A DNA stretch of 64,000 nt from NCBI GenBank assembly GCA_008921705.1, contig VFFE01007633.1:2639937-2703936 (forward strand), written 5' to 3'. Below the pieces are notes generated by a model. It was given only the letters and a program-made list of their open reading frames with translations. It did not search any database and was not told the origin of the DNA. The stretch is from Burhinus oedicnemus (Eukaryota > Chordata > Aves > Charadriiformes > Burhinidae). A program made the translations under genes and the position numbers. This document shows, piece after piece, positions 36,201-45,990 of the stretch; positions within the stretch are counted from its first letter, which is position 1; every line of letters begins with the position of its first letter.

Positions 36201-37462
36201 GTAGTCTCTGGACCAGTAGATAAATGATGTACTCAAAGCCCTGTGTGGGTTTTTTTTTAGGCATGATAAATTACGAAGAACTACTGTTGTGTGAAAGAAG
36301 CTGCAAGGAAGTTGTTGCTTTGTCTACTTGAGAAGCAAGAGATTGTTTAGGCATGATGAGTTTAACTTCATTGCTTTGACCACGTCCTCTTAAAACGTAT
36401 CACTTTTGCAAGTTGTAGAATTTGTACAGCTGAAATCTTCACTTAAGGAGCTGGTCTTGCAGGAGCTAAAAGGTCCTGTGGCAGACATGCAGATCCCTAG
36501 CAGGCTGCTGTTTGCAGTTCAGCGTGCAACAGTATACGATAACTGGCAGCAGACGTCAGTGACTGGCTCTGAGGCGTACAAGGCTGCCCAGACTGGTGAC
36601 ATGCTGACACTTTAACGTTGTGTTGGTTTAACTGTCTTTAGCAGTAGGCATCAGCTCTGTATCTGTGCCTGCCTCAGTCCTTGTCCTGTTGATTGAAGGT
36701 TCCAACCTAATATTTAGGGTTAGTTATTTTGCCTTTTTGCTACACATTCTGACTTAAAAAAAAAAAGCTTGTGTAGATTTGCCCTCATTTTCTGTCAGAC
36801 CTACTTAGCAGTTCAGCTGTGTTCAAAGAAGAAAATAAACACAAAGAGCAAACTAGAGCGCAGGGCACTATGCATCGCAATGGTATTGCGAAACATTCTG
36901 ATCTGTCACAAATTCTGATTATTTAATTTTAAAGACTAATAAGATGCATCTAATAAATAGAAAACTTATGCAAGAATGGAAATGGACTATGACTACCAGA
37001 GATCCCTTCTAACCTGAATTATCCTATGATTTTTAAATGTATAAAGTCCTAAATGTTTGTGATAATTTTTTTCCAAAATGAGCCAGAGCAAATAGTAGTT
37101 TGATATCAACTTTTTTTCTTACTTCCTTTTTTTTTTAAAAGAACAAGGATTCCAGAAAGCAGAGAGAGAAATAACACATCATCAAATCCCATCCCTGCTA
37201 GCAACAGTGGAAGCTCTAGCTCAAGTGTAATGACTCAAGATGGAAAGAAGCCTATCAAAAGTAAATGGAATTTCCTAAGATTATCCAGATAACTGTATTA
37301 AATTGCTGTCTATTAATACATGCTTAATATTATGCTAATACCGTTTTAAGTCACTCACAGCTGTAATCCTAACTGGTCTCTTTTTTTTTTTTTATTGAAG
37401 AAATTGCACCAATTATGAGGAAAACTTTGAAAGCATTGAAGAGTAAAGCTGGACGACGATAA
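17904..37462 (+). CDS. ELOA-like: Elongin A-like protein, 11 coding exons
   Basis: The exons are 17904..17981, 25138..25194, 27053..27165, 28734..29424, 31020..31119, 31960..32133, 32725..32822, 33637..33817, 34322..34445, 37142..37260 and 37401..37462. They sum to 1797 nt: 598 residues plus stop, with all phases matching and GT-AG junctions throughout. Residues 1-83 form a TFIIS N-terminal-type domain ([19 protein letters not shown]). Residues 83-313 are charged and low-complexity, with the family signature PTMSFESYL at 244-252. The Elongin BC box is T390-L399 ([10 protein letters not shown]). The F-box-like segment [13 protein letters not shown] follows, then [11 protein letters not shown] and a basic tail. 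Elongin A stimulates RNA polymerase II elongation with Elongins B/C and, with CUL5/RBX2, ubiquitinates stalled polymerase. The protein is shorter than human Elongin A (about 770 residues), mostly in the middle. It may be a paralogue rather than ELOA itself. Confidence 0.93.
17982..25137 (+). other. Elongin A-like intron 1
   Basis: This 7.2-kb intron has the CpG-island downstream shore at its start and is AT-rich after that. It has a T-run near 21145-21162 and an (AT)11 microsatellite at 23296-23317. I see no further gene or complete mobile element. Confidence 0.8.
23296..23317. repeat. (AT)11 microsatellite
   Basis: A pure AT dinucleotide run of 22 bp in intron 1 of the Elongin A-like gene. 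It is probably polymorphic. Confidence 0.95.
25138..25194 (+). CDS. ELOA-like: Elongin A-like exon 2
   Basis: Codes residues 27-45 ([19 protein letters not shown]). Acceptor is TTCATTCCAG, donor GTAAGT, phase 0 on both sides. It aligns with the KYLKKLSxLPITVDIL region of Elongin A. Confidence 0.92.
27053..27165 (+). CDS. ELOA-like: Elongin A-like exon 3
   Basis: Codes residues 46-82 plus two bases of codon 83. It carries the most conserved part of the TFIIS N-terminal domain ([14 protein letters not shown] and [14 protein letters not shown]). Acceptor is CTTCAACAG, donor GTAGGT. Confidence 0.95.
27310..27777 (-). mobile_element. Solo ERV LTR, 468 bp
   Basis: On the plus strand the LTR starts TGTTGTGGTTTAACCCCAG and ends CAGCTGAAACCAGGACA. 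Perfect 5-bp target duplications, GTCTT, lie at 27305-27309 and 27778-27782. The sense strand is minus: it begins TGTCCTGGTTTCAGCTGGGA and has a TATA box (AGTATATAAAT, near 27599-27609). A 5-bp duplication fits a class III (ERVL-like) or related family. No internal gag, pol or env sequence remains, so it arose by LTR-LTR recombination. It lies antisense in intron 3 of the Elongin A-like gene. Confidence 0.9.
27914..28450 (-). CDS. Unidentified single-exon ORF, 178 codons
   Basis: This is an open frame of 178 codons plus stop, antisense in intron 3 of the Elongin A-like gene, 132 bp from the solo LTR on its downstream side. The ATG has A at -3. A hydrophobic stretch ([14 protein letters not shown]) near residues 52-65 could be one membrane segment. 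The C-terminal third is basic and polar. I recognise no family. No poly-A tract or target duplication marks it as a retrogene. It could be a real small gene, a decayed retrocopy or a chance ORF, since one this long is borderline for a 64-kb window. Confidence 0.25.
   Translation of the reverse strand: MPDTVLFAYNTLDTAFYSLPCMLYNTDRVLEITRRQRIYNMLCMRYILQQAGLYALLIIGSGISLSRCLNNFRFKTDYSVNLNLGLSQLNYLKLSEVCKTSKAQLAWPWQRWLLHSEKLHLVSVTPPTSEASLSPQEHYRKVLRTTKITRELPHLTNISWKKEKASHFLEELQGSAHH
28734..29424 (+). CDS. ELOA-like: Elongin A-like exon 4 (large charged exon)
   Basis: Codes residues 83-313: Lys/Ser/Glu-rich and probably disordered, with likely nuclear localisation stretches (KKRKRK). The family signature PTMSFESYL follows the acidic SSDEEFEPP. 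Acceptor is TTTAATGTTGCAG and donor GTAAAC, phase 0 at its end. Open frame continues into the intron to a TGA at 29569-29571, so intron retention would truncate the protein before the BC box. Confidence 0.93.
29425..31019 (+). other. Elongin A-like intron 4
   Basis: This 1.6-kb intron contains a CR1 tail (30520-30690) and a possible 44-nt cryptic exon (30790-30833). The exon 4 to exon 5 join keeps the reading frame without that segment. Confidence 0.75.
30520..30690 (+). mobile_element. CR1 LINE 3' fragment
   Basis: This is a CR1 tail with 'aacaggttgcccagggaagc', 'ggaagtgttcaaggccaggt', 'ggcaagggggttggaactag' and 'aaggtcccttccaacataaa', ending TTCTATGATT. It is 5'-truncated and non-coding, in sense orientation within intron 4. 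Confidence 0.93.
31020..31119 (+). CDS. ELOA-like: Elongin A-like exon 5
   Basis: Codes residues 314-346 plus one base ([18 protein letters not shown] and onward). Acceptor is GACTCTGCACAG, donor GTAAGT. It aligns loosely with the proline-rich LPDLPLP linker ahead of the Elongin BC-binding region. Confidence 0.85.
31960..32133 (+). CDS. ELOA-like: Elongin A-like exon 6 (BC box)
   Basis: Codes residues 347-404. It contains [17 protein letters not shown] and the BC box [10 protein letters not shown] (T/S-L-x3-C-x3-L), the Elongin C contact motif. Acceptor is TTTTGTTTGCAG, donor GTGAGT, phase 1 at both ends. Confidence 0.96.
32725..32822 (+). CDS. ELOA-like: Elongin A-like exon 7 (F-box-like)
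   Basis: Codes residues 405-437 ([19 protein letters not shown] and onward), the F-box-like segment after the BC box. Acceptor is CTCTTTTGTAG, donor GTAAAT. Confidence 0.96.
33637..33817 (+). CDS. ELOA-like: Elongin A-like exon 8
   Basis: Codes residues 438-497 plus one base. It includes [15 protein letters not shown] and [11 protein letters not shown], both hallmark Elongin A segments. Acceptor is TTCAAATTAG (weak tract), donor GTAAAA. Confidence 0.95.
34322..34445 (+). CDS. ELOA-like: Elongin A-like exon 9
   Basis: Codes residues 498-538 plus two bases. [20 protein letters not shown] matches the family's GRQAKMAFV...AKPPRDVRR segment. Acceptor is CTGTGTTAG, donor GTAAGT. Confidence 0.93.
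34446..37141 (+). other. Elongin A-like intron 9
   Basis: This 2.7-kb intron holds a short CR1 tail near 36980-37035 and otherwise no feature that I can name. Confidence 0.8.
36980..37035 (+). mobile_element. Very short CR1 LINE tail
   Basis: Remnant of the CR1 3' end: 'ccagagatcccttctaacct' followed by 'gaattatcctatgat'. Only about 55 bp remains. Confidence 0.7.
37142..37260 (+). CDS. ELOA-like: Elongin A-like exon 10
   Basis: Codes residues 539-578 plus one base: a Ser-rich linker ([19 protein letters not shown]) before the basic C-terminus. Acceptor is a T-rich tract then AAAAG, donor GTAAAT. Confidence 0.9.
37401..37462 (+). CDS. ELOA-like: Elongin A-like exon 11 (C-terminus)
   Basis: Codes residues 579-598, [20 protein letters not shown], then TAA at 37460-37462. 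The KKIAPxMxKTxKA tail is characteristic of Elongin A. Confidence 0.94.
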
Positions 37463-37599
37463 AATGAGGCTGCATATTTGAATCTTATGTGACTATTTGT
37501 GTATCATGCTACAGCTAATGAAAGTAATGTTAATGTAAACATTCTTCAACTTGGCTTACTTAAAATAGTTATAACACATTGCAGGAGCAAATGATTTGC

Positions 37600-37605
37600 A
37601 ATAAA
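37600..37605 (+). terminator. ELOA-like: Polyadenylation signal AATAAA
   Basis: A canonical hexamer 138 nt after the stop codon, followed within 40 nt by T-rich sequence. It implies a short 3'UTR of about 160 nt. Confidence 0.7.
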
Positions 37606-37624
37606 AATGGAAACATCTGAGTCC

Positions 37625-40600
37625 TTTCATACTGCTGCTTTCTTATTCATGGATGAGGAAAACTGAATTGAAATAAGGCCAGTACACACTAATGACAAAT
37701 CAGTTTATATGGACTTTTATAGATGCTGTCTTTATCAGTTTATGTATACATTTGCATAAGATTTTCATGGAAGCACTTAAGCTGTGGGTGTATTTTGCCA
37801 AGGTAAAGTTACCTTGTAGAAGTGGCCACAAGATGTACTTAGATACAATTGCAAGGAGGTCTTGGCATCTCTTGCACAAAAGTGTTTTGGAAACTTAGTG
37901 TATTTGTTTCACTAAAGGTTTTCCTAGGGCGACTTTTATATTTTTCTTTTTATAAAAAAATTATTTGGTTGGATTTTATTTTTTTTCCTCTTCTGTAAAC
38001 AGAAAACTGTTTCATAAGACAGTTCTGGAGCTCAACTCCTGACCTGCTGGAAGCAGGCTGTGAAATATCCTTACTCAGGACACCATGTGCTTGTCAGCCC
38101 TTTTAGTTGACTTAAGCAATGAGCCTTTAAAGGAGAGGTAGGAGAAGACAGTATTTAAATTGCTTTTTAAAAGCAGGATTTATATATACTGCCAGGGCAG
38201 GCCATGACAGTGAGTTAATGAAAAATCATGTGTTATTCAGGAGCCCAGTCTAGTTGGGACATTTTTGGTACAATAACTAAAACCAGACCTGTTGTGTGAT
38301 ACCATCTAAAGGCATTAAGTCTTTGTGTAGGAGACAGCATTTTGGGAACAAGCAGAAGGGAGGGAAACCAAGAGTGTCATCTGTTTGATGCTATGGTCAT
38401 CTTGTAGAATGCTTGCAGAATAATCCATTTAAGTCTGGAGATGAGAGAAAACTTGCACTATGCTCTGATCTGCTGCTCTCAGCCTGTTGTGAAGAGGCCT
38501 GTCTCACAACCTTGAGTATGAGCCTTTTGTGTTCAAAGTGAAAAAGCTATTTGGTCAGCTATAGCTGCCCTTTCAAGAGTTGGGGACTGCTGCAGTTTGG
38601 GGTTGGTCTATGAATGGGTTTGCTTTTAGAAATAAGATACTACTTTGTAGTTGCTTCATCTAAACCACTTCACTTGCATGAATTGTAAGACTGACTTTTC
38701 CTTGAAGACATGATTACAAAGGGATGGACTCTCTCTATAGGCTGCGCTCAGTAGCTGCAAGTAGGTCTTGTTTCTTCCTTTGTAATTCTGTAGGATTTGG
38801 CATCTTAGAACTCCTCCTGAAGCACAGGGTAAGGGTAAGATCATCATGAAACCACTTACTGTCTCTTACTCAAGACACCTTATGTGTGAATTTCCTCACC
38901 ATCCTATAAATTTTCGGGTAGATTACAAAAATACTGCTACTAAAATGGCTTTTACAGTCAGGTAATGTAGTTGCCCATACATAACAGCTTGTGCAAATGT
39001 TGCATTTACAGAGGGATTTTAAGTCAGCAGATGTGTTTCATTCTGGTGGATGTATGGAAAGACTTTTGGTTGGTTTTGTTACATGTTCCCCAGGCTGGTT
39101 GCCACATCCCTCTTCCTGATAAATCCTGTATCCTCCTGTTGTGTGTTTGACCTGTTCTGTGTCCTAGCCAACTGGCTCTGAGCTCCCTGGTGGAGAGTTG
39201 AGCCTGACTCAGGGCAGCTTGGAGGAGGAGACCTGTGATCCTTCTCAGATAAGTGGCTATCTTCACAGAAAGTCTAAACGTCATGAGTGTGTGATGGCTT
39301 TCTCTTCCTTAGAAACACATTGCAGCTCCTAGTCCTCCTGCAGTATCTCTGGAGCCTCTCATCCCAGCAGCACAATGCGCTTCTCTCCAGGTGATAAGCA
39401 AGTTCCTTGTTCGTTTCCAGCAAATTATGTACATAGTGGGAGAAAAATATGGTCACAAAAGAAAAACCTTGCTGTTGTGGAAAAGACCACAAATGGAGAA
39501 TATTCCTTTTCTTCTTGAACTGTCCATTTCATGCAAAGAAACCACTTTCCACTGCCTGCCAATGTTTATTTCATAGCATTCAGGAATGTTTTCCATCCTG
39601 TTAGCGGTTGAGCCCAAGAAGAAGGCTCGGCCTGACTGCTGTTCCACTTAAAGGATGTATGATCTTGCCATTTAAAGTCCCTGCGGCAGGAGGAGAAAAA
39701 AAGAGTTTTGAGGTGAAGTGTTCGTTCTTATGAGACCTTGCTCAGAAGGCATGTGAAGTGCCAGGAGCTAAGGTCTTCTTGGGGACCAAGTAGATGTTCA
39801 AATATTAGGTTAAGTCCTGGGCCAAAGCCAAGAAGGGGTTTAGGGTTTGGCATGATCCTTCTGGAAGAATTTGGAGACCTCAGTGAACTGCTCTATGCAT
39901 ACTGTTGTCAGTTGTTGCTGTTCTGAGGATCAGTATTTGAGCTGCTGCCAAAGCAAGGCACAATTGGTATCCCTGTTGCAGCTCTGAGCATGATGCTGTT
40001 GGCTGTCTGGTACGTGGGGATTTCTGAGTATTTCTGGTAGTCCTAGGATCACGGCAGAGAGAAAAGAAATCCCCTCACGCAGTGTGAATCTCAGACTTGC
40101 TGTCTGAAAGCTCAGGAAAATGACTGTGCCAGGATTTAGTGTGGATGTTGATGGATTGACAAGTAAGAAGACATTCCTAGATATACTGCTATTGGGGGGG
40201 GGACCACAAAACAAAACCGAAACAGTCAGTGAGGGTTGCCTGATTCTCTTATTTGTATTTTCCTTCTCAGCCCTTCCTGTAAAGACAGGAGAGGTCTCTG
40301 AGTCAGTGATTGAAAGCCTTGGTTAGATAGCTTACTGTCTCCCCTTGCAGCCACTCCTGCCAGTGACCAGAGGTTTCCCTCCTCCCACAGAACTGCCAAG
40401 GGCAGTGTCCACAGCAGAATTTATCAAGATCTTTTTCCTGCACTTGTAACTAGTTATTGTCACTAGAGGAACAAGTCTAGTTCTTTCCGGATTAGAAATG
40501 TCTGCTTCTGCAAGCTTAATTCTGCGACAAAAGGGAGGAAGGAGGAGTAGCTTGCAGAAGTAGCTTGCTCTCCTGCTTCACTATCTATGGCAGAAATGGT

Positions 40601-43600
40601 CTTTTTCTTGTTTCTTTACAGGCCGAACATACTATGGATTTTTTTTTTCTTTGTCAGTAACTTCCATATGAGCAATTCTTCCCTCCACTACCCAAAGCAT
40701 TTCACTTCTGATCTGCTGAATCAATTGGGGGAAAAAGAATGGTGATGTGTCCTCACTATCAATTGGATTTGATCCACTGTAGGGGCTGGGTCCAGCATTT
40801 CTTGGTGTGATTTGCCTTCAGTTTTCAGTGTGTCTCTGCTTTCGGTACCATTGTTTAGCACTGAAACTCTTCAGGAATGTGATGGAATCACTCTGCAGTT
40901 GTGCTGCTTGGCATGAGAATGGAAATAAATCGTTCTTCCTCCTGCTTAACGGAAGGTGCAATGTACAGAGGTGTGTTATCCTGCTCTCTCTTACAGTTTC
41001 TAGTGAACATTTTTTAATGTGCTTTTTTAATTTTCTGTTTTGCACACTTGAGTTGCATCCTTACACAGCTATTGGATCTTCTCCCTCTCTCAGCTTCTTC
41101 ATAGAGCTGAACTACGTTTTATTCTGTGGTACAGTCATTTTCTTTGGTTACATGTCTTGGGTTGTTTTTAAAACTTCAACTTTAGCGAAAAGGGGCGTCT
41201 GTGACTACACACATTTTAGAGACAGAGTTGCAGGCTTTTCAGAAAATAAATATAATTTGTGGAGAGGTGGGATCCAAAACAACAAAAAAGCAGATGAAAA
41301 ACAAGCATTTCCAAATGTGCAAAGGAATGTACTAATCCCAGAAGACTTGAGAAGACTGTTTCTGCAGATGGATGTACAAAGTCCAAGTCTCATGGCCTAG
41401 AACCATAAATATCAGGAGAAGCTATGTTCTCCAGGATGGAGCATCCTGAGGTCTAACAGTCCTGTGCATTTAATCCTCCTCAACTTCCTCATCAATGTGG
41501 CCCTAGACAAGAATGATAGTAAAAATGGAGCTTGGAATTGCCAGGATTGTAGAATTAAATATGTGATGAGGCTGTCATAGTTTTTCAGAAATGAAGCATC
41601 AGATATTCAAGAAACTACCAAATATTTTAAGGCATAGAAATCTAGTTTCAGAATCCAAGTGTCTCTCTTAGATTCAGAAGAAGAAACTATTCAGGTCAAG
41701 ATAGTGCAGAAGGTTGGGGGTTTTTTTTGCAAGACTTCAAAAGCCTTGCTTTAAATATGAAACTACAAAGTCACAAATATCATCTTTGTATTTTAGCCCT
41801 AAACGGTGTGCTTACTGTGGGAAGTGCTGGTGGAAGCCTTCAGCAACGTATGTTTTGTGAACTCTGTTTACAGAGAAGTTGCCTCTTCTTATCCCTGGTG
41901 ACAGACCTAAAAATGGCACTTGCTCAGGGAGAGGGCTGAACAGCTCTGGAAAATCTTACGTAGCTGTCCTCCTACAGAACTGCAAATGGGTATCCAAGCA
42001 GTGGACAAAACTTTTTACTGCTTCTCCAGGCCGTCTCCCTTAATGTTTACAGAATTGTTGAGCCTGCAGAAGGAGGGATGCTGCTTGCTGAAGCCTGCAG
42101 AAGCAGGAAAATAAGCTGCTCAGGCAGAAACGAAGAGGAGCGAGCTGCTGCTTGCCTCTGGAAGAAGGAAGGAGTCTACGCTGAAAGAGGGGAGAAAGCT
42201 GCTGAAACCTGCCTGGGAGGCAATATTCCCTCTTTTCAAGATGCTGACCTCTCTGAGGGGAAAAAAAAGTTGAAGCCCTTGTCCTCCTGCCACCTTACTC
42301 TATGTATTTCCTAAGTTTCTTTCACCAGACAAGGCACTTTCCCTACTTACAGCTCTTCACAATGCTCAGGGAGTTCTCAGCTTTTCTCTCCCACGGATGT
42401 GCTGTAGCCAGCTCTCTGCAAAACACATTTTTCGCAGTTACCTGTGTTGATGTGCTTTTCAATGCTTTCAGACCTTTCAGCCTGAAAGTTAGATAATTAG
42501 TCTGCCTGAAATTTAGATAAACACTAAAGTGGTGCATTAAAGTGTGACTTTTCAAAGCATTAGTATCATGTTGGAGTAGTGCTGACAGATGAGTTCTGGG
42601 CTTAGGCATTTAGAAAGGCACAGAGAGAGTCACATGTTGTAGAGAAGTCCCAAAGGCTTATGCACAAAGCAGCTTCTCCACGTTTCCAGAAGGCCTGAGA
42701 CCTGAGTTTGCTTCTGCAGCTGAGGGATGAACACCACAGACCCTGAGCAGAAGTACCAATCTCTCTACCTTTATAGGCAAGGAGAAAAATACTCCACATA
42801 GCTCTGAAAATGCAAAATCAATATATCGGGGACCTCATTCTAACAAGGAGCTCTCAGCCCTGTGCCACAAGGCTTTGTTATGGTCTGGATGTTGATCACT
42901 GGCCGATTAATCAACTGGCATAGTTTCAAATTCCTTTCTTTGGTAAGGGGGCATTGCATCATGAGGAGGCTGACAGCCCCCCTGACCTTTATTGTCATAG
43001 CAAAAATGATTCAGTGCTTTAAGAAAGGGAGAAATACATGAGGAAAAAAGGCTTATCTTACCTCTTGGACTTCTCCATCTACTCTTCTCTTTAGGCCTAA
43101 TACACCAGGGAAATGTGTATTTTCTGAAACCAGTTTTCCCAGTGACTGGAGAACAAATACTTTTAGAACAGGCAGAAACTGGAAATGTCAAGACATTCTA
43201 TTATTCTAGAAGTCATAATGTTTTCTTAACGGTCCTCGAAGATGTTAAAATTTAATGTTCTCAGAAAAAACGTACTGGTCCCTAAGAATGGAAATGTCCC
43301 CAGTGTCTACTAAGTGTCTTCTCCATAAGTCTCCTGATCTGGAGAGCTGCACTAAGCTGTACCTGTGTTTCCTCTGCTGTTTGTTACAGCAACACATTTT
43401 TCATTACTGAAGGCTTGAATCACTTTGGCCTGCCTATGAAGAGAGGCTTAGGGAAGAGTTTCCTCAAGAAAACCTTGGAGTGGGTCTACTATGAAGTTAT
43501 TTAATCAGTGAGTGTTATTAAAACTTTCAACACTAAGATGACAGCATATCTTGATTCTCTGTAATCTGTATCGAGAGCTTTGTGGAAGAACTAGTGCATA

Positions 43601-45990
43601 ATGTATGAAGCATTTGTCTCGGTTGTTTGAGTAAGACTGAGCTATATTTTGCATATAAGTCAGTGTTAAACATTGAAAACACAGTGTAATTTTCTCAAAA
43701 TCATGGCACTTACAGCACAGAAAGGATTTTTTCTGAGGATTTAGGGAAAAACCAAGGATGTGACAGACCATGGTTTTGGTGTTGCTCTGACTAGCACGGT
43801 GGTTTATATGCTTCTTAGTTCTCAGTAGTTAAAACCCACTGAGATCCTGGGCTTGTAGGGGACAAGACAACCATTCTTCCTACCAGTCTTTTTTGCCTTG
43901 CTCTGGAACAGGAGGGTTCAACTCTTATCCATCACTTGTAATAATCTGTTGAATTATATTAAAAATAATGCCTTTCTTCTGGGCATGAATTGCTGTAATT
44001 CTCCAAGAGTCATAATTTCCCATGGCGCTACTGTTCCCATAGGAGAGAAGACGCTTCTGCTTGGGTGCTGACCCTCCTCCTGGATGCCCATCCATTGTTC
44101 CCTGCCTGGCTCCCACCTCACTGTAGGTACCAGCGTGCCACTGCTGCGGGAAGGGGAGGCTCTGACCTACAGGGAGACAGCAGCGGGCTGCCTTTTTCTC
44201 CCTCTGCTCTCAGGGATGTCCTGCTTACCTAAGTTTAAAGTTCTTTGGCTTTTTTAAGGTTATTATACTGTGGTTTCCAGGCAACAGAGTTTGGCAAGAA
44301 TTTTGACAGCAGAAAGATAACTGTGTCACCATGAGAGTGCCGTCCTGAGGGTGGTAAGGAGTCAGGTGGGTGCCGTGCATCCCGCCTCCTGCTCTTCTTC
44401 CTGTCCCTGCTCGTCCATCCTTCCCGGCGGCCGCTCTGTGGCCCAGGAGGGGTTGCTACAGAGGGGTTCAAGTGCTGCAAGAAGTGTCTGTGAGAACTAG
44501 GTCCCCATTTCCTCTCGAAGCTGGGTACAGTTTGACTCTGTAACTCCCTCAGGCAATTATGAAAATTATGGTCCGGGTCATTTCCTCTTAACAACCCCTT
44601 TCTGTGCACACTGGCATGTAGCTTAAAGGTTTTTTTTTCTCCAGATAGATGCCAAGCCACAAGCATAGGCAATCTTAAAAATCAGAGAAACATCAGGCTA
44701 ATCCTCAACTGTGAGATTAAAAATAATACACTGTTTTTTCGGTCTGTCATCCAAAAAGCTAATGTAGCTGCTCGCCTTGCCAGTTCTCCATGTAACGTTG
44801 AATAAAGCGATTTTGGTTCTACCTCTTTTCTGCCCAAAGCCCGCTGGCGTTTCCAGCCTCTCCTCAGAAATGAAAAGCTTATTAACCCATGCTGTGTCCT
44901 TACCCCTACCCCAGCACCTCCTCTGTCCTCCCAGCTTTTGCAGTCTGTCTGTCCTTTTTATCACAACCTTTCTTCCTCCAGCTCCCAGTGCGATACGGCA
45001 GCGCAACACCACATGAAGGAACATCTCTGTGAGATGCCCTAGTGTACATTCTGCCTTTTTTTGGGTTGCACACGCGTGCTTTTCTTTTATGTCTCATTTT
45101 CAGGGGTGTCACCTTAGTTCCCACATTGAAACCATTCCCCATCATGGATAATTTTATAAATGTATTTCCAGTGGCATTTTTCTTTTTTGGAGTGCTCCTA
45201 CAGGAAGTTAAAGCTTCCTAGTTTCAGAGACGCAGCTGTTCCCTGCTAATGCATCCCAAAATACTCAGGATGCTGTCGACGTGCTCAAAAATGAGGATGT
45301 GTTTGCTGTCTTCAAGCGTTTGTTCATACTTTTCAGTCTGCTAAATTTGTTTTCTTCACTCTTTGACTTGCCAATTTGTCACTAAGTGTGAAATAGGTGC
45401 TTGTGTTCCCAAAAGCAGATGCTTCAAATTCAGGTTTAGAAAGTCCAATTTCGATGCCTGTGTTTGAAAATGGGACTTTTCAAAAAATGGAGCTTTCTCT
45501 GTACCCAGAACCTGCCTTGCTCTCAGGTATTGCTCATCCACAGCTCTGCTTACAGCCTCGCACGACGAGTGGGCTGTGCCTGTTTCAAAGTGAGTAAACA
45601 CACTGCCCTCTGCTCACCTAACTCTGGCTGCAGTGTCTTTTGGCAGCTTTTTAAAAAGCCTGGGTTTTTTTTTTTTTTCATTTTTGGTTTGGCTTTTGGG
45701 TTTTTTTTTTCCTGTGTGCTATTTTTTCTAGTGGAGACAAGATACTTTGGAGCAGCAGTAGCTATGCTTATCTCCATACAAGACCACACACGGTTCAGTT
45801 GTTTGGAGGTCTGGTGGCCTCGGTGTAGCAGCCTACAAAGACCAGAGATCAACGTCTGAGCTTGCATCTTTAATCAGATGTCACTTCTTGTCACTATTAA
45901 ATAAGAGGGAGATTTGCTAGAGGGAAGACTTCCTCGAGTGCCTTCCAAGAGCTCCATTGTTTTACATCTGGGCTACGTAAAATACGTCCC
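37625..45990. other. Intergenic, no gene recognised
   Basis: No exon series, RNA gene or full mobile element is seen. The largest ORF (40807-41400, plus strand, 197 codons) has no known domain and starts from a non-ATG codon, so I treat it as chance. T-runs occur near 45665-45680 and 45701-45711. Confidence 0.5.

Noticed and set aside
40807..41400. 197-codon plus-strand ORF
   Set aside because: It starts at a non-ATG codon, is Phe/Cys/Leu-rich as expected from T-rich DNA, and has no domain or exon signals.
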